Of a stretch of DNA of 63,303 bases, positions 24,822 to 32,268 are shown piece after piece (the first letter of the stretch is position 1; every line of letters begins with the position of its first letter). Position numbers and translations under genes: made by a program. The notes beneath the pieces were generated by a model that saw only the letters and a program-made list of their open reading frames with translations, was not told where the DNA came from and did not search any database. Source of the DNA: a virus; IMG/VR virus record IMGVR_UViG_3300044798_000162, positions 1 through 63,303 of that record; one strand, given 5' to 3'.

Positions 24822-25035
24822 GGGTGTGTCTTTCGTTTGGGTTGTGTGTCTCTCTAACTCCGCCGACCCTACGCGAAAGGGGAATGGTGAGTCAAGCGCG
24901 CTCTTTGTAATGGGGTGGGCTTGCACTTTGCACGAGTCGCTTACCAACGAGATACAGAAGCCAGCGCGCTTAAGCCTTAATGAGACTACGCAAGGCGTTG
25001 ATAACTAAAGGCGCAAATGGACATTGGACATAACG

Positions 25036-25049
25036 CCCGAAGTTTCGGG
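25036..25049. other. Perfect short hairpin CCCGAA-GT-TTCGGG
   Basis: A 6-bp stem with a two-base loop about 25 bases beyond the HNH gene's stop. No U tract follows it on either strand, so it is at best a weak terminator or RNA-stability element. Confidence 0.35.
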
Positions 25050-25071
25050 TGTGTTTGGGGTGGTTTTAGTC

Positions 25072-25569
25072 TCATCTGGCCGCGATGGGTAAAGGTGGGT
25101 ATTTAGGCGGGAATACATAGCGAAGTTTCGAGTTCTTTCGAGAGTTGCAAGAACGGCAGGCCGGGGCCAGATTAGCAAAGACGTGCTTCCCCCCATGTAA
25201 AGGCGGGATCACATGGTCGATAGTACGCCCCGGACCAAGCGGGATAAGTTTGTGGCAATAGCGACATTCAAACACTTCCGCTGCTCTAGTCTCTTTGCAA
25301 AAGTAATCAGCCATGGCCAACTCTTGCGGATGTACTCCTTCCCTGCCCATAAGCCTGCGCTCTTTCCTGCGCAAACCGCATTGCTTGCGATACTCTGCCC
25401 ACCTGACGGGATTTCGCTTTCTGAAGCGAGCGAGTGCTTCGCGTCCTTTCTCGCTCCGTAGGTGTGCGGCCTTAGCCCGCAAGTCTCTCTGTATGTACGC
25501 ATTGCATTCTTGCGCCGTATCTATCCCTGCCTCAGTGGGTAGTCGCTCTTCTCCCGCTTCTTCTTCCAT
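25072..25569 (-). CDS. HNH endonuclease with zinc-binding cysteines, about 165 aa
   Basis: C-terminal half has CRYCHKLI, TIDHVIPPLHGG and NLAPACRSCNSRK, the full zinc-containing HNH (beta-beta-alpha metal) signature. The promoter -10 box overlaps the ATG at 25578, so the next ATG at 25569 is the likely start; the frame's first codon at 25605 is the TTG of TTGACA and cannot be right. Separate transcription from a strong promoter is typical of a free-standing homing-type gene. Confidence 0.8.
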   Translation of the reverse strand: MEEEAGEERLPTEAGIDTAQECNAYIQRDLRAKAAHLRSEKGREALARFRKRNPVRWAEYRKQCGLRRKERRLMGREGVHPQELAMADYFCKETRAAEVFECRYCHKLIPLGPGRTIDHVIPPLHGGKHVFANLAPACRSCNSRKNSKLRYVFPPKYPPLPIAAR

Positions 25570-25576
25570 TATGCTC

Positions 25577-25605
25577 ATGATGCCGCCTATTGTGCGTTGT
25601 GTCAA
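25577..25605 (-). promoter_or_regulatory. Promoter candidate, TTGACA-N17-CATCAT
   Basis: Minus-strand -35 at 25605-25600 and -10 at 25582-25577. The likely ATG of the HNH gene is eight bases beyond the -10 box, giving an almost leaderless message. Confidence 0.5.
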
Positions 25606-25940
25606 GTTCTAAACCAAGGGCAGCAAGCGCAGGCTGGGTGACCTGGGTATGGATGGACGGGGATCAGCCCTGCTAGGGCAGCCGGGCAGGGCAAGGCGAG
25701 GCCGCTAGGTATGGCGCTGCATAGCACGCTGACAGGCTAGGCATGAGTGTAGGCAGGCTGGCTGGGCACGAGCACGAGGCACGCCACCGGGGGCGGGAGG
25801 GGACCACCCGGGCGAGACCCCCTACCTTGTAATTCACCCCTTTAAGGGAACCCCCCACACACAGGCCACTTACCCCCTGCCTTTTTTCTTCCCCCACCTC
25901 TTTTTTGCCCCCTGCCTCTTTTTGCCCGCCCCTAAAATTT
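25606..25940. other. 335-bp intergenic region
   Basis: GC-rich sequence with many short GCAGG/CTAGG-like repeats, then a pyrimidine-rich run with a tandem repeat at 25873-25924. No convincing gene; a minus frame at 25673-25897 has low-complexity content. The HNH promoter lies at its left boundary. Confidence 0.45.
25873..25924. repeat. Three tandem 17-18-bp C-run/T-run units
   Basis: Units start at 25873, 25891 and 25908 with the pattern CCCCC, two or three variable bases, then a T-run ending CTT or TG. The strand bias (C and T only) means a purine-rich RNA on the minus strand, just after the stop of the 25941 gene. Confidence 0.5.
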
Positions 25941-26207
25941 TTATATCCGCCCCACTCCCTTCCTGCGCTGTTTCTGCCCCCCGGCCAAAACCCGATGCAA
26001 CGCTATGGCCAAAGCCGTCCGCAAGACCTCTTCTGGGGGTTGGGTTGAAATCACTCCGACATCAGGCTTTAATATCAATGCCTTACCAGCAAGCCATACC
26101 CTTACCGATGCTTTGGTTTCTCCTGTACGCTTGTTGGTCTCAGGATCGTAGACCTCATGGCAGACTGCTTCTAGATTGATGGGTAAATAATGCTTGAGAT
26201 AGTTCAT
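25941..26207 (-). CDS. Hypothetical protein, 88 aa
   Basis: MNYLKHYLPINLEAVC then beta hairpin (ASVRVWLAGKALIL) and a helix (EVLRTALAIALHRVLAG). Small and soluble; no family recognised. The stop lies beside the pyrimidine repeat. Confidence 0.5.
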   Translation of the reverse strand: MNYLKHYLPINLEAVCHEVYDPETNKRTGETKASVRVWLAGKALILKPDVGVISTQPPEEVLRTALAIALHRVLAGGQKQRRKGVGRI

Positions 26208-26316
26208 GGGGTTTCTTTTTATGGGGTGGGTTGAGACTGGTTCTCAAGGATATAAGGGTGGTGCATTATAAACGCACAACCTACCGCCCGGAGCGGCTTT
26301 GTGCGCTTTGGGTATA

Positions 26317-26718
26317 CTATTTCACCCGCACGCCCCACCTCTTCAGGTCCGCGTAGACCAGCTTGGTCAGGTACTCGCAAAGGGCGGCGTAGGGCTCTTG
26401 GGACGTGGGGCTTATCTGGTTGCCTACAAACTCCATAACCCTGTGGATGGCGTGGAATACCTCGTGTGCAATCAAGTGGTGGCTAAGGCACTTGTCTTCA
26501 ATGAATATAGCCACCCTTCCACCCACCACGGAGACCAGCCCCATGCTGCCGCTTGCGTCGTATTCCCCGAAGAGGTGGTCATATCTACCCCGCGTGGCCG
26601 CCATGTCACTGGTCAATATGAACCACACCCGGCAATCGTAGATGGGGATGTGGTGGAAGGCGCGATGCTCGGTTAATTTACCTCCTATGCTATTCTTGTG
26701 CATAAGTCTAGGTGTCAT
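26317..26718 (-). CDS. Zinc metallopeptidase-like protein (HExxH), 133 aa
   Basis: Has HHLIAHEVFHAIHRV with the zinc-binding HEVFH at about residues 85-89, and a Glu about 19 residues later (SQEPYAALCEYL) suitable as third ligand. This is the gluzincin-like arrangement of small phage peptidase-like proteins. The ATG at 26718 overlaps the upstream gene; MHKNSIGG at 26703 is an alternative. Proteolysis is inferred from the motif alone. Confidence 0.6.
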   Translation of the reverse strand: MTPRLMHKNSIGGKLTEHRAFHHIPIYDCRVWFILTSDMAATRGRYDHLFGEYDASGSMGLVSVVGGRVAIFIEDKCLSHHLIAHEVFHAIHRVMEFVGNQISPTSQEPYAALCEYLTKLVYADLKRWGVRVK

Positions 26719-26932
26719 GCCCCCGCAACTTTAACTCCGTCTCACCCTTCCCAGCCAGCCAGTCTTGGAGCGGGACAAGGTGCGCCACCTCCACCACCAG
26801 TTCGTGCGGCTTCCCCTCGAAATTGACGAGGATGGACGCGAAGGAGTCGCAGAGCTTCAGGAGCACGCCCTCGTAGCCATTGTACTGGCCGGCGGTGACG
26901 CGGATGGGCAGGGTGGGGATGAGTGGGGTCAT
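26708..26932 (-). CDS. Hypothetical KOW-like small protein, 74 aa
   Basis: MTPLIPTLPIRVTAGQYNGYEGVLLKL followed by SILVNFEGKPHELV looks like a small SH3/KOW barrel of the kind found in RNA- or ribosome-contact proteins. Starts three bases after the stop of the frame-shifted radical SAM reading frame (26936), which supports that frame as the true coding end. Confidence 0.5.
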   Translation of the reverse strand: MTPLIPTLPIRVTAGQYNGYEGVLLKLCDSFASILVNFEGKPHELVVEVAHLVPLQDWLAGKGETELKLRGHDT

Positions 26933-26935
26933 GGG

Positions 26936-27185
26936 CTAGAATACTCCGATGGCGGGAATGCTGTCCAGCGCAATCACCAGCGCCACCGGCTTCGTGCACG
27001 CTGTGGTTTCCCCAAGCGAGCGGAAGCCACTCGGCTCGTGCAGCCAGCACCACTCCCACCCGACCACCTCTTCTTTGATCTTCTTCTCCTCAAGCTTGAG
27101 GCGCCAGCCTGCTTGGGAGGCTTGACGGGCGAGAAGCGAGTAGGTGGCATAAGGGGTCGTGGCGCGGGAAGGAGCAGTCTTTTTA
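26936..27185 (-). other. Probable frameshifted C-terminal part of the radical SAM gene
   Basis: The open frame of the radical SAM gene becomes low-complexity Arg/Ser/Pro after residue about 225. In the frame reached by a -1 slip at the five-base A run (plus-strand T run 27180-27184; codons CTA AAA AGA versus AAA AAG), a well-behaved sequence appears: YSLLARQASQAGWRLKL, then EEVVGWEWCWLHEP, ending IPAIGVF at a TAG at 26936-26938. No start codon precedes it in that frame. A sequencing indel and programmed slippage are both possible. Confidence 0.5.
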
Positions 27186-27864
27186 GATTGTGCTTTTGCC
27201 GGATTTCTATGCGGGCTTCGCCAAGTGCGGTGATAAGCGCCGAAACCTTATCAGCAGTCGGCTCCGGTAAGTTGTGCCCCTTGGAGTCGGAGCCGATGTT
27301 CACGAAAGTTGGATTGACTTGGCGCAACCACTCCACAAGAATATCCACGTCAAAGTCGAGGACGGGTTCAATGGTAACGAATTTTGGGTACTCACAAAGC
27401 ACGGAATCCGCCATGGCGAGGTAACGCAATTCTGGAGAAGGAGCCTTGCTTATTTCGGGCAGGTCTCGGTTGGTCTCTATCGTGGTGCCGAGTAGCACGG
27501 CAGGCGGAAGCCGACTTAGAAATGAAGCATATCTCGCCGGATTCTTGGTCTGGAAAACATAGGTGTTGCCCGGCCACTCGCAGCAGTGGGCCAAAATGAG
27601 TTTGATGAAATCGGGGTGAACGCCATCGGCAAACAAATCGCCCATGTGCTCGATGAAGATAGTTCGCCCGCTGCCGTATTTCACACCCTGCTCGCCGGGT
27701 AGCATCCGAATGACACCGGAATATTTGTGCTTCATATCCGGGAAACGCCGCCCCATCGCTTGGACGTAGCAGTATTCGCAGCGGTGCGGACACTCCCCTC
27801 CAAGGTGGTTATGGGTGTGCGTTACCCATGGATACATATTCCCGGCGGATTTCTTAAGTGGCAT
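26974..27864 (-). CDS. Radical SAM protein (phage Gp37/Gp68-like)
   Basis: C-x3-C-x2-C cluster motif at Cys25, Cys29 and Cys32 (GGECPHRCEYCYV). Next come FIEHMGDLFADGVHPDF, TYVFQTKNPARYASF and LGTTIETNRD, the pattern of the radical SAM family found in many phages, whose function is unknown. The frame runs to 296 residues, but the last 70 look out of frame; see the separate frameshift entry. The true product may end near residue 225 or continue through the shift. Confidence 0.65.
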   Translation of the reverse strand: MPLKKSAGNMYPWVTHTHNHLGGECPHRCEYCYVQAMGRRFPDMKHKYSGVIRMLPGEQGVKYGSGRTIFIEHMGDLFADGVHPDFIKLILAHCCEWPGNTYVFQTKNPARYASFLSRLPPAVLLGTTIETNRDLPEISKAPSPELRYLAMADSVLCEYPKFVTIEPVLDFDVDILVEWLRQVNPTFVNIGSDSKGHNLPEPTADKVSALITALGEARIEIRQKHNLKRLLLPAPRPLMPPTRFSPVKPPKQAGASSLRRRRSKKRWSGGSGAGCTSRVASARLGKPQRARSRWRW

Positions 27865-27876
27865 GTGGATAAGGTG

Positions 27877-28068
27877 TCAGTAGGCGGTTGGTTGTTCACT
27901 TTTAGGCGGCGGGAGATGGGCGTGCCCAGAGAATCCGCATAGGGGGCACCTCACGTTGATATGCTTGATGTCTTCACATGCCTTCCCGATCCATTCCATC
28001 TTGGTGGTGGTGTGGTTTTGCAAGCAGCGAGGGCAGATGACCTCGGGGGACTGAGATATGTCATTCAT
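27877..28068 (-). CDS. Zinc-ribbon-like small protein, 63 aa
   Basis: Two Cys pairs, CPRC at the N terminus and CPLCGF later, form a typical zinc ribbon. ATGA overlap with the preceding gene's stop places it in the same operon as the radical SAM gene. Function unknown. Confidence 0.6.
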   Translation of the reverse strand: MNDISQSPEVICPRCLQNHTTTKMEWIGKACEDIKHINVRCPLCGFSGHAHLPPPKSEQPTAY

Positions 28069-28256
28069 GGATTTCTTTCCTGTCCCTCCTCCCGCTTCTC
28101 CCGCTCCGCCATCTTGAGGCGGGAAAGGCCGTCAAGCCGCAGGCGGTCAGCCTCGTCATGTTGCTGGAGGTACTCCATCTCCTCGGCTTTGTCTAGTTCC
28201 TCCTGCGCGATCTCTTCCGTGGAGCGCGGTGAGCGGGGCAGGCGGTGGCGGGTCAT
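28065..28256 (-). CDS. Charged coiled-coil-like protein, 63 aa
   Basis: MTRHRLPRSPRSTEEIAQEE onward is almost all Glu, Arg, Lys, Asp and Leu, reading as a single charged helix. No motif recognised. Its start lies opposite the plus-strand promoter at 28269, making this a divergent promoter region. Confidence 0.5.
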   Translation of the reverse strand: MTRHRLPRSPRSTEEIAQEELDKAEEMEYLQQHDEADRLRLDGLSRLKMAEREKREEGQERNP

Positions 28257-28268
28257 GGTGTTTTTTTC

Positions 28269-28298
28269 TTGACAATCTTAGGCTTCATAGTAAACTAT
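28269..28298 (+). promoter_or_regulatory. Promoter candidate, TTGACA-N18-AACTAT
   Basis: Perfect -35 at 28269-28274 with AACTAT 18 bases later; TAAACT at 16 bases is an alternative -10. It is positioned for the small plus-strand gene at 28352. Confidence 0.4.
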
Positions 28299-28351
28299 TC
28301 CCTTTCGTGATAGATTCACTCCTCCCACCCCAAACCTCCCGCATCACTTCT

Positions 28352-28531
28352 ATGGCTACAAAAAATTGGATCAAGGGAGCGATTTCCCACAAGGGCGCTC
28401 TCCGCAAAACCCTTGGCGCAAAAGCGGGGCAACCCATCCCGGCAGGCAAGTTGGCAGCGGCGGCGCATGGGAATAGTGTGACGGCTAAGAGGGCAAGATT
28501 GGCGCAGACGCTACGCGGACTTCACCACTAG
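28352..28531 (+). CDS. Small basic conserved phage protein, 59 aa
   Basis: MATKNWIKGAISHKGALRK then GQPIPAGKLAAAAHGNSVTAKRARLAQTLRGL. This pattern (W-I-x-G-A, later K-R-A-x-L-A-x-T-L) is familiar from short phage proteins of unknown function. The only plus-strand gene in the minus arm outside the insertion; its 3' end overlaps the convergent gene at 28485 by 47 bases. Confidence 0.6.
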   Translation: MATKNWIKGAISHKGALRKTLGAKAGQPIPAGKLAAAAHGNSVTAKRARLAQTLRGLHH

Positions 28532-28700
28532 GCGGAGTCAGCTCAACCAATTCTCGTTCCACTACCCACGCTCCAATTAACGTGGCCACCCTGCGCGTAT
28601 CTTCCGCGAAATCGCGGTCACAGGTCTCTTCCTTGAGGGGGCGGAGCAAATCCACGATCTCTTCGGCTAGGTCGATGACTGAGGTGGGCGGGGTATTCAT
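28485..28700 (-). CDS. Hypothetical protein, 71 aa
   Basis: MNTPPTSVIDLAEEIVDLL with a helical N-terminal half and a beta C-terminal half (EVRVASAPILPS). Overlaps the convergent plus-strand gene. Function unknown. Confidence 0.5.
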   Translation of the reverse strand: MNTPPTSVIDLAEEIVDLLRPLKEETCDRDFAEDTRRVATLIGAWVVERELVELTPPSGEVRVASAPILPS

Positions 28701-28748
28701 AAATACACGTAATCTACATTAGTGTTGATTGGGCGCATTCATGGCCTG

Positions 28749-29117
28749 CTAGAATTGTTTGCTGAGATGAATCGCCCGCACCGCCCCCTCCACCGCGTCC
28801 TTGTACCTGCGCTCAAAGAACACCTCAGCCAGCCGGTTCGCTCCCTCGCTAGGGCGGAAGAAGGGGGAACAAGAAGTTTCCCCGCAGTAAATCTTCACGT
28901 CATGCCCGCCCTCCACGTATTCCACGGTCATACGCAACCCGCAGGGGAAGGCCACCTCTAATTCTCCTAGAAACCCGCACGTTCCCCCCAGCAATTCATG
29001 GAGCACCCACCCCTCCACCAAGGCCTGCTTCTGTTCCAAGGTGAGGTTGGGGGCGTTCCACTCCAGCGCGGGGCCATAACGCACGTCGTCTTCGTCGGGT
29101 TCTAGGGTGTGGTTCAT
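28749..29117 (-). CDS. Hypothetical protein, 122 aa
   Basis: Starts MNHTLEPDEDDVRYGP. A mixed alpha/beta protein with a Cys-bearing strand (VKIYCGETSCSPF). It follows the 40-residue membrane peptide by three bases. No family recognised. Confidence 0.5.
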   Translation of the reverse strand: MNHTLEPDEDDVRYGPALEWNAPNLTLEQKQALVEGWVLHELLGGTCGFLGELEVAFPCGLRMTVEYVEGGHDVKIYCGETSCSPFFRPSEGANRLAEVFFERRYKDAVEGAVRAIHLSKQF

Positions 29118-29120
29118 GGC

Positions 29121-29243
29121 CTACCAGTATTTTGAGATGAAGTGAATCGCCGCCCAGATACCCGCGCCGACTATGGCTATCCAAAGGATTCCAAACAGAA
29201 TCCACGCGACTAAAATACCGCCTATAATCTTTTCGGATTTCAT
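29121..29243 (-). CDS. Single-helix membrane peptide, 40 aa
   Basis: MKSEKIIGGILVAWILFGILWIA is a long hydrophobic segment with a short basic end. AAGGAA Shine-Dalgarno site 11 bases before the ATG; the longer frame from 29360 starts in unrelated basic sequence. A promoter candidate lies 26 bases upstream. Confidence 0.55.
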   Translation of the reverse strand: MKSEKIIGGILVAWILFGILWIAIVGAGIWAAIHFISKYW

Positions 29244-29268
29244 AGAGTGTTTCCTTCTTTCGCCCGCC

Positions 29269-29297
29269 ACCCTCGCCCCTGCCTCGCGAGATGTCAA
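29269..29297 (-). promoter_or_regulatory. Promoter candidate, TTGACA-N17-GAGGGT
   Basis: Minus-strand -35 at 29297-29292 and -10 at 29274-29269, with a GC-rich spacer. It serves the membrane peptide at 29243, which has its own Shine-Dalgarno site. Confidence 0.4.
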
Positions 29298-29316
29298 GCT
29301 TTTTCTTCGGCTCTTT

Positions 29317-29721
29317 TTACCTTTTTTCCAAGTAGTTTGTAATCGCCTCCCTCGCCTCATCGGTGGAGTGGGCCACCACGCAATCGTAGCCGAAGCGCCT
29401 CGCGTCCTCCATGAACTGCTTTTGCTCGGGGCGGACGCGGCCTTCTTCCGATTTCATTTCCACCAGCAGGGCGTGGTGTGTCTTGTTGGGGCAGAGCAGC
29501 AGGAGGTCAGGCGCGCCGGGGCGAAGCCCCTCCGCCTTCATGCGGTTGGCCCGCACGACCGCAAGCGGGATGGGGCCACGCTTGGTCCGCAGGAATCCGC
29601 CGCCCATAAAGGAGCCATTCGGGATGGATAGCAGCAATTCCTCCGGCAAGCCAAAGCCTCGGTGCGCAAAAGCCCACCAGAGAATGACCGCTTTCTGCGA
29701 TGTTGACTCGGGGTGTCTCAT
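29317..29721 (-). CDS. VRR-NUC domain nuclease, 134 aa
   Basis: Contains RPGAPDLLLLCPN, ALLVEMKSEEGRVRPEQ and the terminal helix EAREAITNYLEKR. The P-D...E-x-K spacing with a following Q matches the VRR-NUC (PD-(D/E)XK) family, common in phages as structure-specific nucleases in DNA repair or Holliday-junction processing. The ATG overlaps the upstream stop (ATGA). Confidence 0.8.
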   Translation of the reverse strand: MRHPESTSQKAVILWWAFAHRGFGLPEELLLSIPNGSFMGGGFLRTKRGPIPLAVVRANRMKAEGLRPGAPDLLLLCPNKTHHALLVEMKSEEGRVRPEQKQFMEDARRFGYDCVVAHSTDEAREAITNYLEKR

Positions 29722-29897
29722 TTCAGATACTCCAGAACGCGCTGGTGGAATTTAATCAATTCTTTGAAATACTTAACGTGTTCAGCCACCACCTCTTTTT
29801 CAACATAGCCATCATCGCTTTCTGGACCCCAAGATTTCAATGCCAACCCAGCCGCCCTGAGTGCGTTCACGTGAAATTCCCTGAGTTCTTTTTTCAT
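29718..29897 (-). CDS. Small hypothetical protein, 59 aa
   Basis: MKKELREFHVNALRAAG to RVLEYLK, a single helical protein. Both ends overlap neighbours by four bases (ATGA), which strongly supports it as a real gene in the operon. Function unknown. Confidence 0.6.
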   Translation of the reverse strand: MKKELREFHVNALRAAGLALKSWGPESDDGYVEKEVVAEHVKYFKELIKFHQRVLEYLK

Positions 29898-30070
29898 GTC
29901 AACTCCTTATGAATAAGATTAGCCATCGTATCGCAAGATTGGATCAACTCTTTCACCGCACCGTCTCCTTGATCGCCCCACTCAATAGCAAGTGTGTCAT
30001 CCATGCTAGCCAACTCACCAGCACAACTCAATAAGAGTTTGGCAATCGTTTCCAAGTCTTCTTTTTTCAT
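29894..30070 (-). CDS. Small hypothetical protein, 58 aa
   Basis: MKKEDLETIAKLLLSCAGE to ANLIHKELT, helical. It shares its MKKE opening and size with the following small gene, but not the rest. Upstream are divergent TTGACA boxes at 30103 and 30132, so this is probably the first gene of the leftward operon. Confidence 0.6.
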   Translation of the reverse strand: MKKEDLETIAKLLLSCAGELASMDDTLAIEWGDQGDGAVKELIQSCDTMANLIHKELT

Positions 30071-30079
30071 GTCGCTCCC

Positions 30080-30108
30080 ACTCCATCACACTCCCGCCCT
30101 CCTGTCAA
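30080..30108 (-). promoter_or_regulatory. Possible minus-strand promoter, TTGACA-N17-TGGAGT
   Basis: Perfect -35 at 30108-30103, but a poor -10 box. It faces away from the plus-strand promoter at 30132, so the two form a divergent control region. Confidence 0.3.
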
Positions 30109-30131
30109 ACATTTTCTTTCACCTTTTTTCC

Positions 30132-30159
30132 TTGACACCTCCGCCCCACCCGCTACCAT
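30132..30159 (+). promoter_or_regulatory. Promoter candidate, TTGACA-N16-TACCAT
   Basis: Perfect -35 and a TACCAT -10 ending at 30159; the ATG at 30168 is nine bases further, implying a very short leader. Confidence 0.5.
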
Positions 30160-30167
30160 ACAACTCC

Positions 30168-30353
30168 ATGAATGCAGTCGTGCCTTCCAAGCCGCCCCCA
30201 CTCCTACCGTTAGGCAGCTTCGTTAATCGCTTTGGCTGGAAGGGCAAAGTGGGTGCCGTAGGGTGGACGGGTGGAGAACGGTATTACTGGCTCGTAACCA
30301 AGGATTGCGTATCCATGGTTCCCGCCTTCATGTTAGAGGATTCTCATAAATGA
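30168..30353 (+). CDS. Small hypothetical protein, 61 aa
   Basis: MNAVVPSKPPPLLPLGSFV to MLEDSHK, with a central beta region (GERYYWLVTKDC). Start is chosen by the promoter; the frame's upstream part is non-coding. Ends overlapping the next ATG. Confidence 0.5.
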   Translation: MNAVVPSKPPPLLPLGSFVNRFGWKGKVGAVGWTGGERYYWLVTKDCVSMVPAFMLEDSHK

Positions 30354-30529
30354 AAAAGCGCCACCAGTGGAACGAGCCCCCCAAGATCAAGGCCCACGCC
30401 CGCTCCAAGCAGCTCGGCAAGCACCACCGCCGCATGTGTGCGATAGCGGATCGGGAGATGGGCGGGAAAAGCGAAGCCGTGGGTCTCTGGAGGCGGAGCG
30501 GGGAGATGGGGGAAAACAGAATAAAATAA
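30350..30529 (+). CDS. Small Lys/His-rich protein, 59 aa, interrupted at its stop by the IS
   Basis: MKKRHQWNEPPKIKAHARS, rich in basic and aromatic residues, ending MGENRIK. The insertion sequence begins at the base after its TAA; the target duplication TAAAATAA contains that stop codon, so the reading frame survives. Downstream sequence now resumes after the insertion. Confidence 0.5.
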   Translation: MKKRHQWNEPPKIKAHARSKQLGKHHRRMCAIADREMGGKSEAVGLWRRSGEMGENRIK

Positions 30530-30577
30530 GGCAATTATCCCCGCTTGACACGTAACATTCCATGAGACAATGACGGT

Positions 30578-31366
30578 ATGAAACACGTTGTTCAGTTTTC
30601 TGGTGGCCTCTGCTCATTTTGGGCAGCCCACCGCGTTATTCAGCGATACGGCAAGGACGCTGTGACACTTCTGTTTGCAGACACGAAGATGGAGGACGAA
30701 GACCTCTACCGCTTCAATAAGGACACCGAGACGGCTCTTGGGGTACCCATCACAACCGTAAGCGATGGCCGGTCGGTATGGGATTTGTTTGACCAGAAGG
30801 GGATGCTCGGAAACAGCCGATTCCCGCTTTGTTCGGTCATCCTCAAACGTGAGGTGCTGGATTGCTGGCGCTTCGCCAACACAACCGCCGACTCCCATAT
30901 TTTCCACCTTGGCCTTGACTGGACTGAGGGGCATCGGATGAATGGTTTCGGCGGCAACGCGGGAATGTTAGAACGTTTTAAGCCTTGGGTCGTTACAGCA
31001 CCAATGATGGACGCGCCGATTTGGGATAAATGTAAAATGCAGCGTGAGTGGACAGCATTGGGCTTCAAACTACCGAGACTTTATGAACTCGGATTTCCGC
31101 ACAACAACTGCGGCGGTTTTTGTGTTAAAGCCGGACAGGCGCAGTTCGCCAAATTGCTTCAACTGTTGCCAGAGCGATTTGCTTTTCACGAAGCCAAGGA
31201 ACAGGCAATGCGCGATCGCACCGGCAAAGATTATAGCATTCTTAGTGACCGGCGTGGCGACGGGAAGAAAAAGGTCCTAACACTTCGCACGCTGCGTGAA
31301 CGGATCGTGGCCGGCGAATCATTTGACCGTGACGATTGGGGCGGTTGTGGTTGTGCTACCATCTGA
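30578..31366 (+). CDS. PP-loop ATPase (PAPS reductase-like) passenger gene, 262 aa
   Basis: Begins MKHVVQFSGGLCSFWAAHRV: the SGG-x-x-S pyrophosphate-binding loop is at residues 8-13. LLFADTKMEDEDLYRFNKD follows, as in phosphoadenosine phosphosulfate reductase/DndC-like proteins. Cys residues in CGGFCVKAGQAQF and a terminal CGC may bind metal. Starting seven bases after a GACAAT box in the left IS end, it is probably driven from the element. A role in sulfur transfer or nucleic-acid modification is possible; substrate unknown. Confidence 0.7.
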   Translation: MKHVVQFSGGLCSFWAAHRVIQRYGKDAVTLLFADTKMEDEDLYRFNKDTETALGVPITTVSDGRSVWDLFDQKGMLGNSRFPLCSVILKREVLDCWRFANTTADSHIFHLGLDWTEGHRMNGFGGNAGMLERFKPWVVTAPMMDAPIWDKCKMQREWTALGFKLPRLYELGFPHNNCGGFCVKAGQAQFAKLLQLLPERFAFHEAKEQAMRDRTGKDYSILSDRRGDGKKKVLTLRTLRERIVAGESFDRDDWGGCGCATI

Positions 31367-31392
31367 CATGAAAACCTCCAAGACCCGATTCT

Positions 31393-32268
31393 TCAAGCTA
31401 CTGCGGCGAGCGGCGCACCCGTCCGTCCCGCCATCAGTTCAAACATCGAAGAAGTCTCGCCGACGTAGCGGTTTGAGTACCGGAAAGCAAACTCGTTCAC
31501 GTACTTCTGGAGATGCTTCGCACTGACATGATGATGTGTGCCATCAATCGAGCGTTTCAGTTGGCTCCAAAAGCCTTCAATGCAGTTGGTATGGCAGTGC
31601 CCGCGCACGTACTCCATCGCGCCGTGATTGACGGTGTGGTGTTTGAATCCAAACAACTCGACTGGGTTGTAGATGTTGAACTCATCCGTCACGATGTTTG
31701 CGGCCTGCTCCACATTGGCCCGGATGTGCTTCATCACATTCACCGTGTTGACGCCATCCACGACCGCAGCCCGGACACCACCCCGACGCATGGCGATCCC
31801 AAGCACAGGAGTCTTGCCAGCGGCCCCACGACCCCGTTTGCCGGGCCTCTGACCGCCCACGTAGGTCTCGTCAGCCTCCATGATGCCCCGGAGCTTCTCC
31901 GGCCCGTCCTGCATCAGCTTGCGGATTTCATGGGCCATGCGCCATGCGGTCTTGTAGGTCACGCCGAGCTGGCGTTCCAGTTCCTTCGCGGCCACGCCAT
32001 TGCGGCTGGTGGACATCAGGAAGATGGCGAAGAACCACGAGACAAGCGACGTGCTGGACTTGTGGAAGATCGTGCCGGCGGTCGGGTAAACCTGATGACC
32101 GCACCAGGCGCAGGAATAGGACCGACGCTTCTCAATCGGATGGAAGCAATCCTTCTTGCCGCATTCCGGGCAGGTGCATCCATGCGGCCAGCGCGTCTTA
32201 AACAGGAAATCCAGGCAGGCGCGGCTATCGGGGAACTGAGCTTGAAAGCTGGCTAAGGTGTATTTCAT
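31393..32268 (-). CDS. IS1595-family (ISXO2-like) transposase, 291 aa
   Basis: The N-terminal zinc ribbon (CPECGKKDC ... CAWCG) and helix-turn-helix (KELERQLGVTYKTAWRM) lead into a DDE-type core: ADETYVGGQRPGKRG, NIVTDEFNIYN and NCIEGFWSQLKRSI. These are the family's catalytic Asp, Asp and Glu positions. The gene is full length and undisturbed, so the element could be active. It converges on the passenger gene. Confidence 0.9.
   Translation of the reverse strand: MKYTLASFQAQFPDSRACLDFLFKTRWPHGCTCPECGKKDCFHPIEKRRSYSCAWCGHQVYPTAGTIFHKSSTSLVSWFFAIFLMSTSRNGVAAKELERQLGVTYKTAWRMAHEIRKLMQDGPEKLRGIMEADETYVGGQRPGKRGRGAAGKTPVLGIAMRRGGVRAAVVDGVNTVNVMKHIRANVEQAANIVTDEFNIYNPVELFGFKHHTVNHGAMEYVRGHCHTNCIEGFWSQLKRSIDGTHHHVSAKHLQKYVNEFAFRYSNRYVGETSSMFELMAGRTGAPLAAVA

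Noticed and set aside
25569-25605. Start of the HNH gene at the first codon (25605)
   Set aside because: That codon is the TTG of the TTGACA promoter box. Similar false TTG starts appear at 44256 and 38463.
25673-25897. Minus-strand frame of 74 codons
   Set aside because: Repeated low-complexity Ala, Pro, Cys and Leu in repeat-rich DNA; not coding-like.
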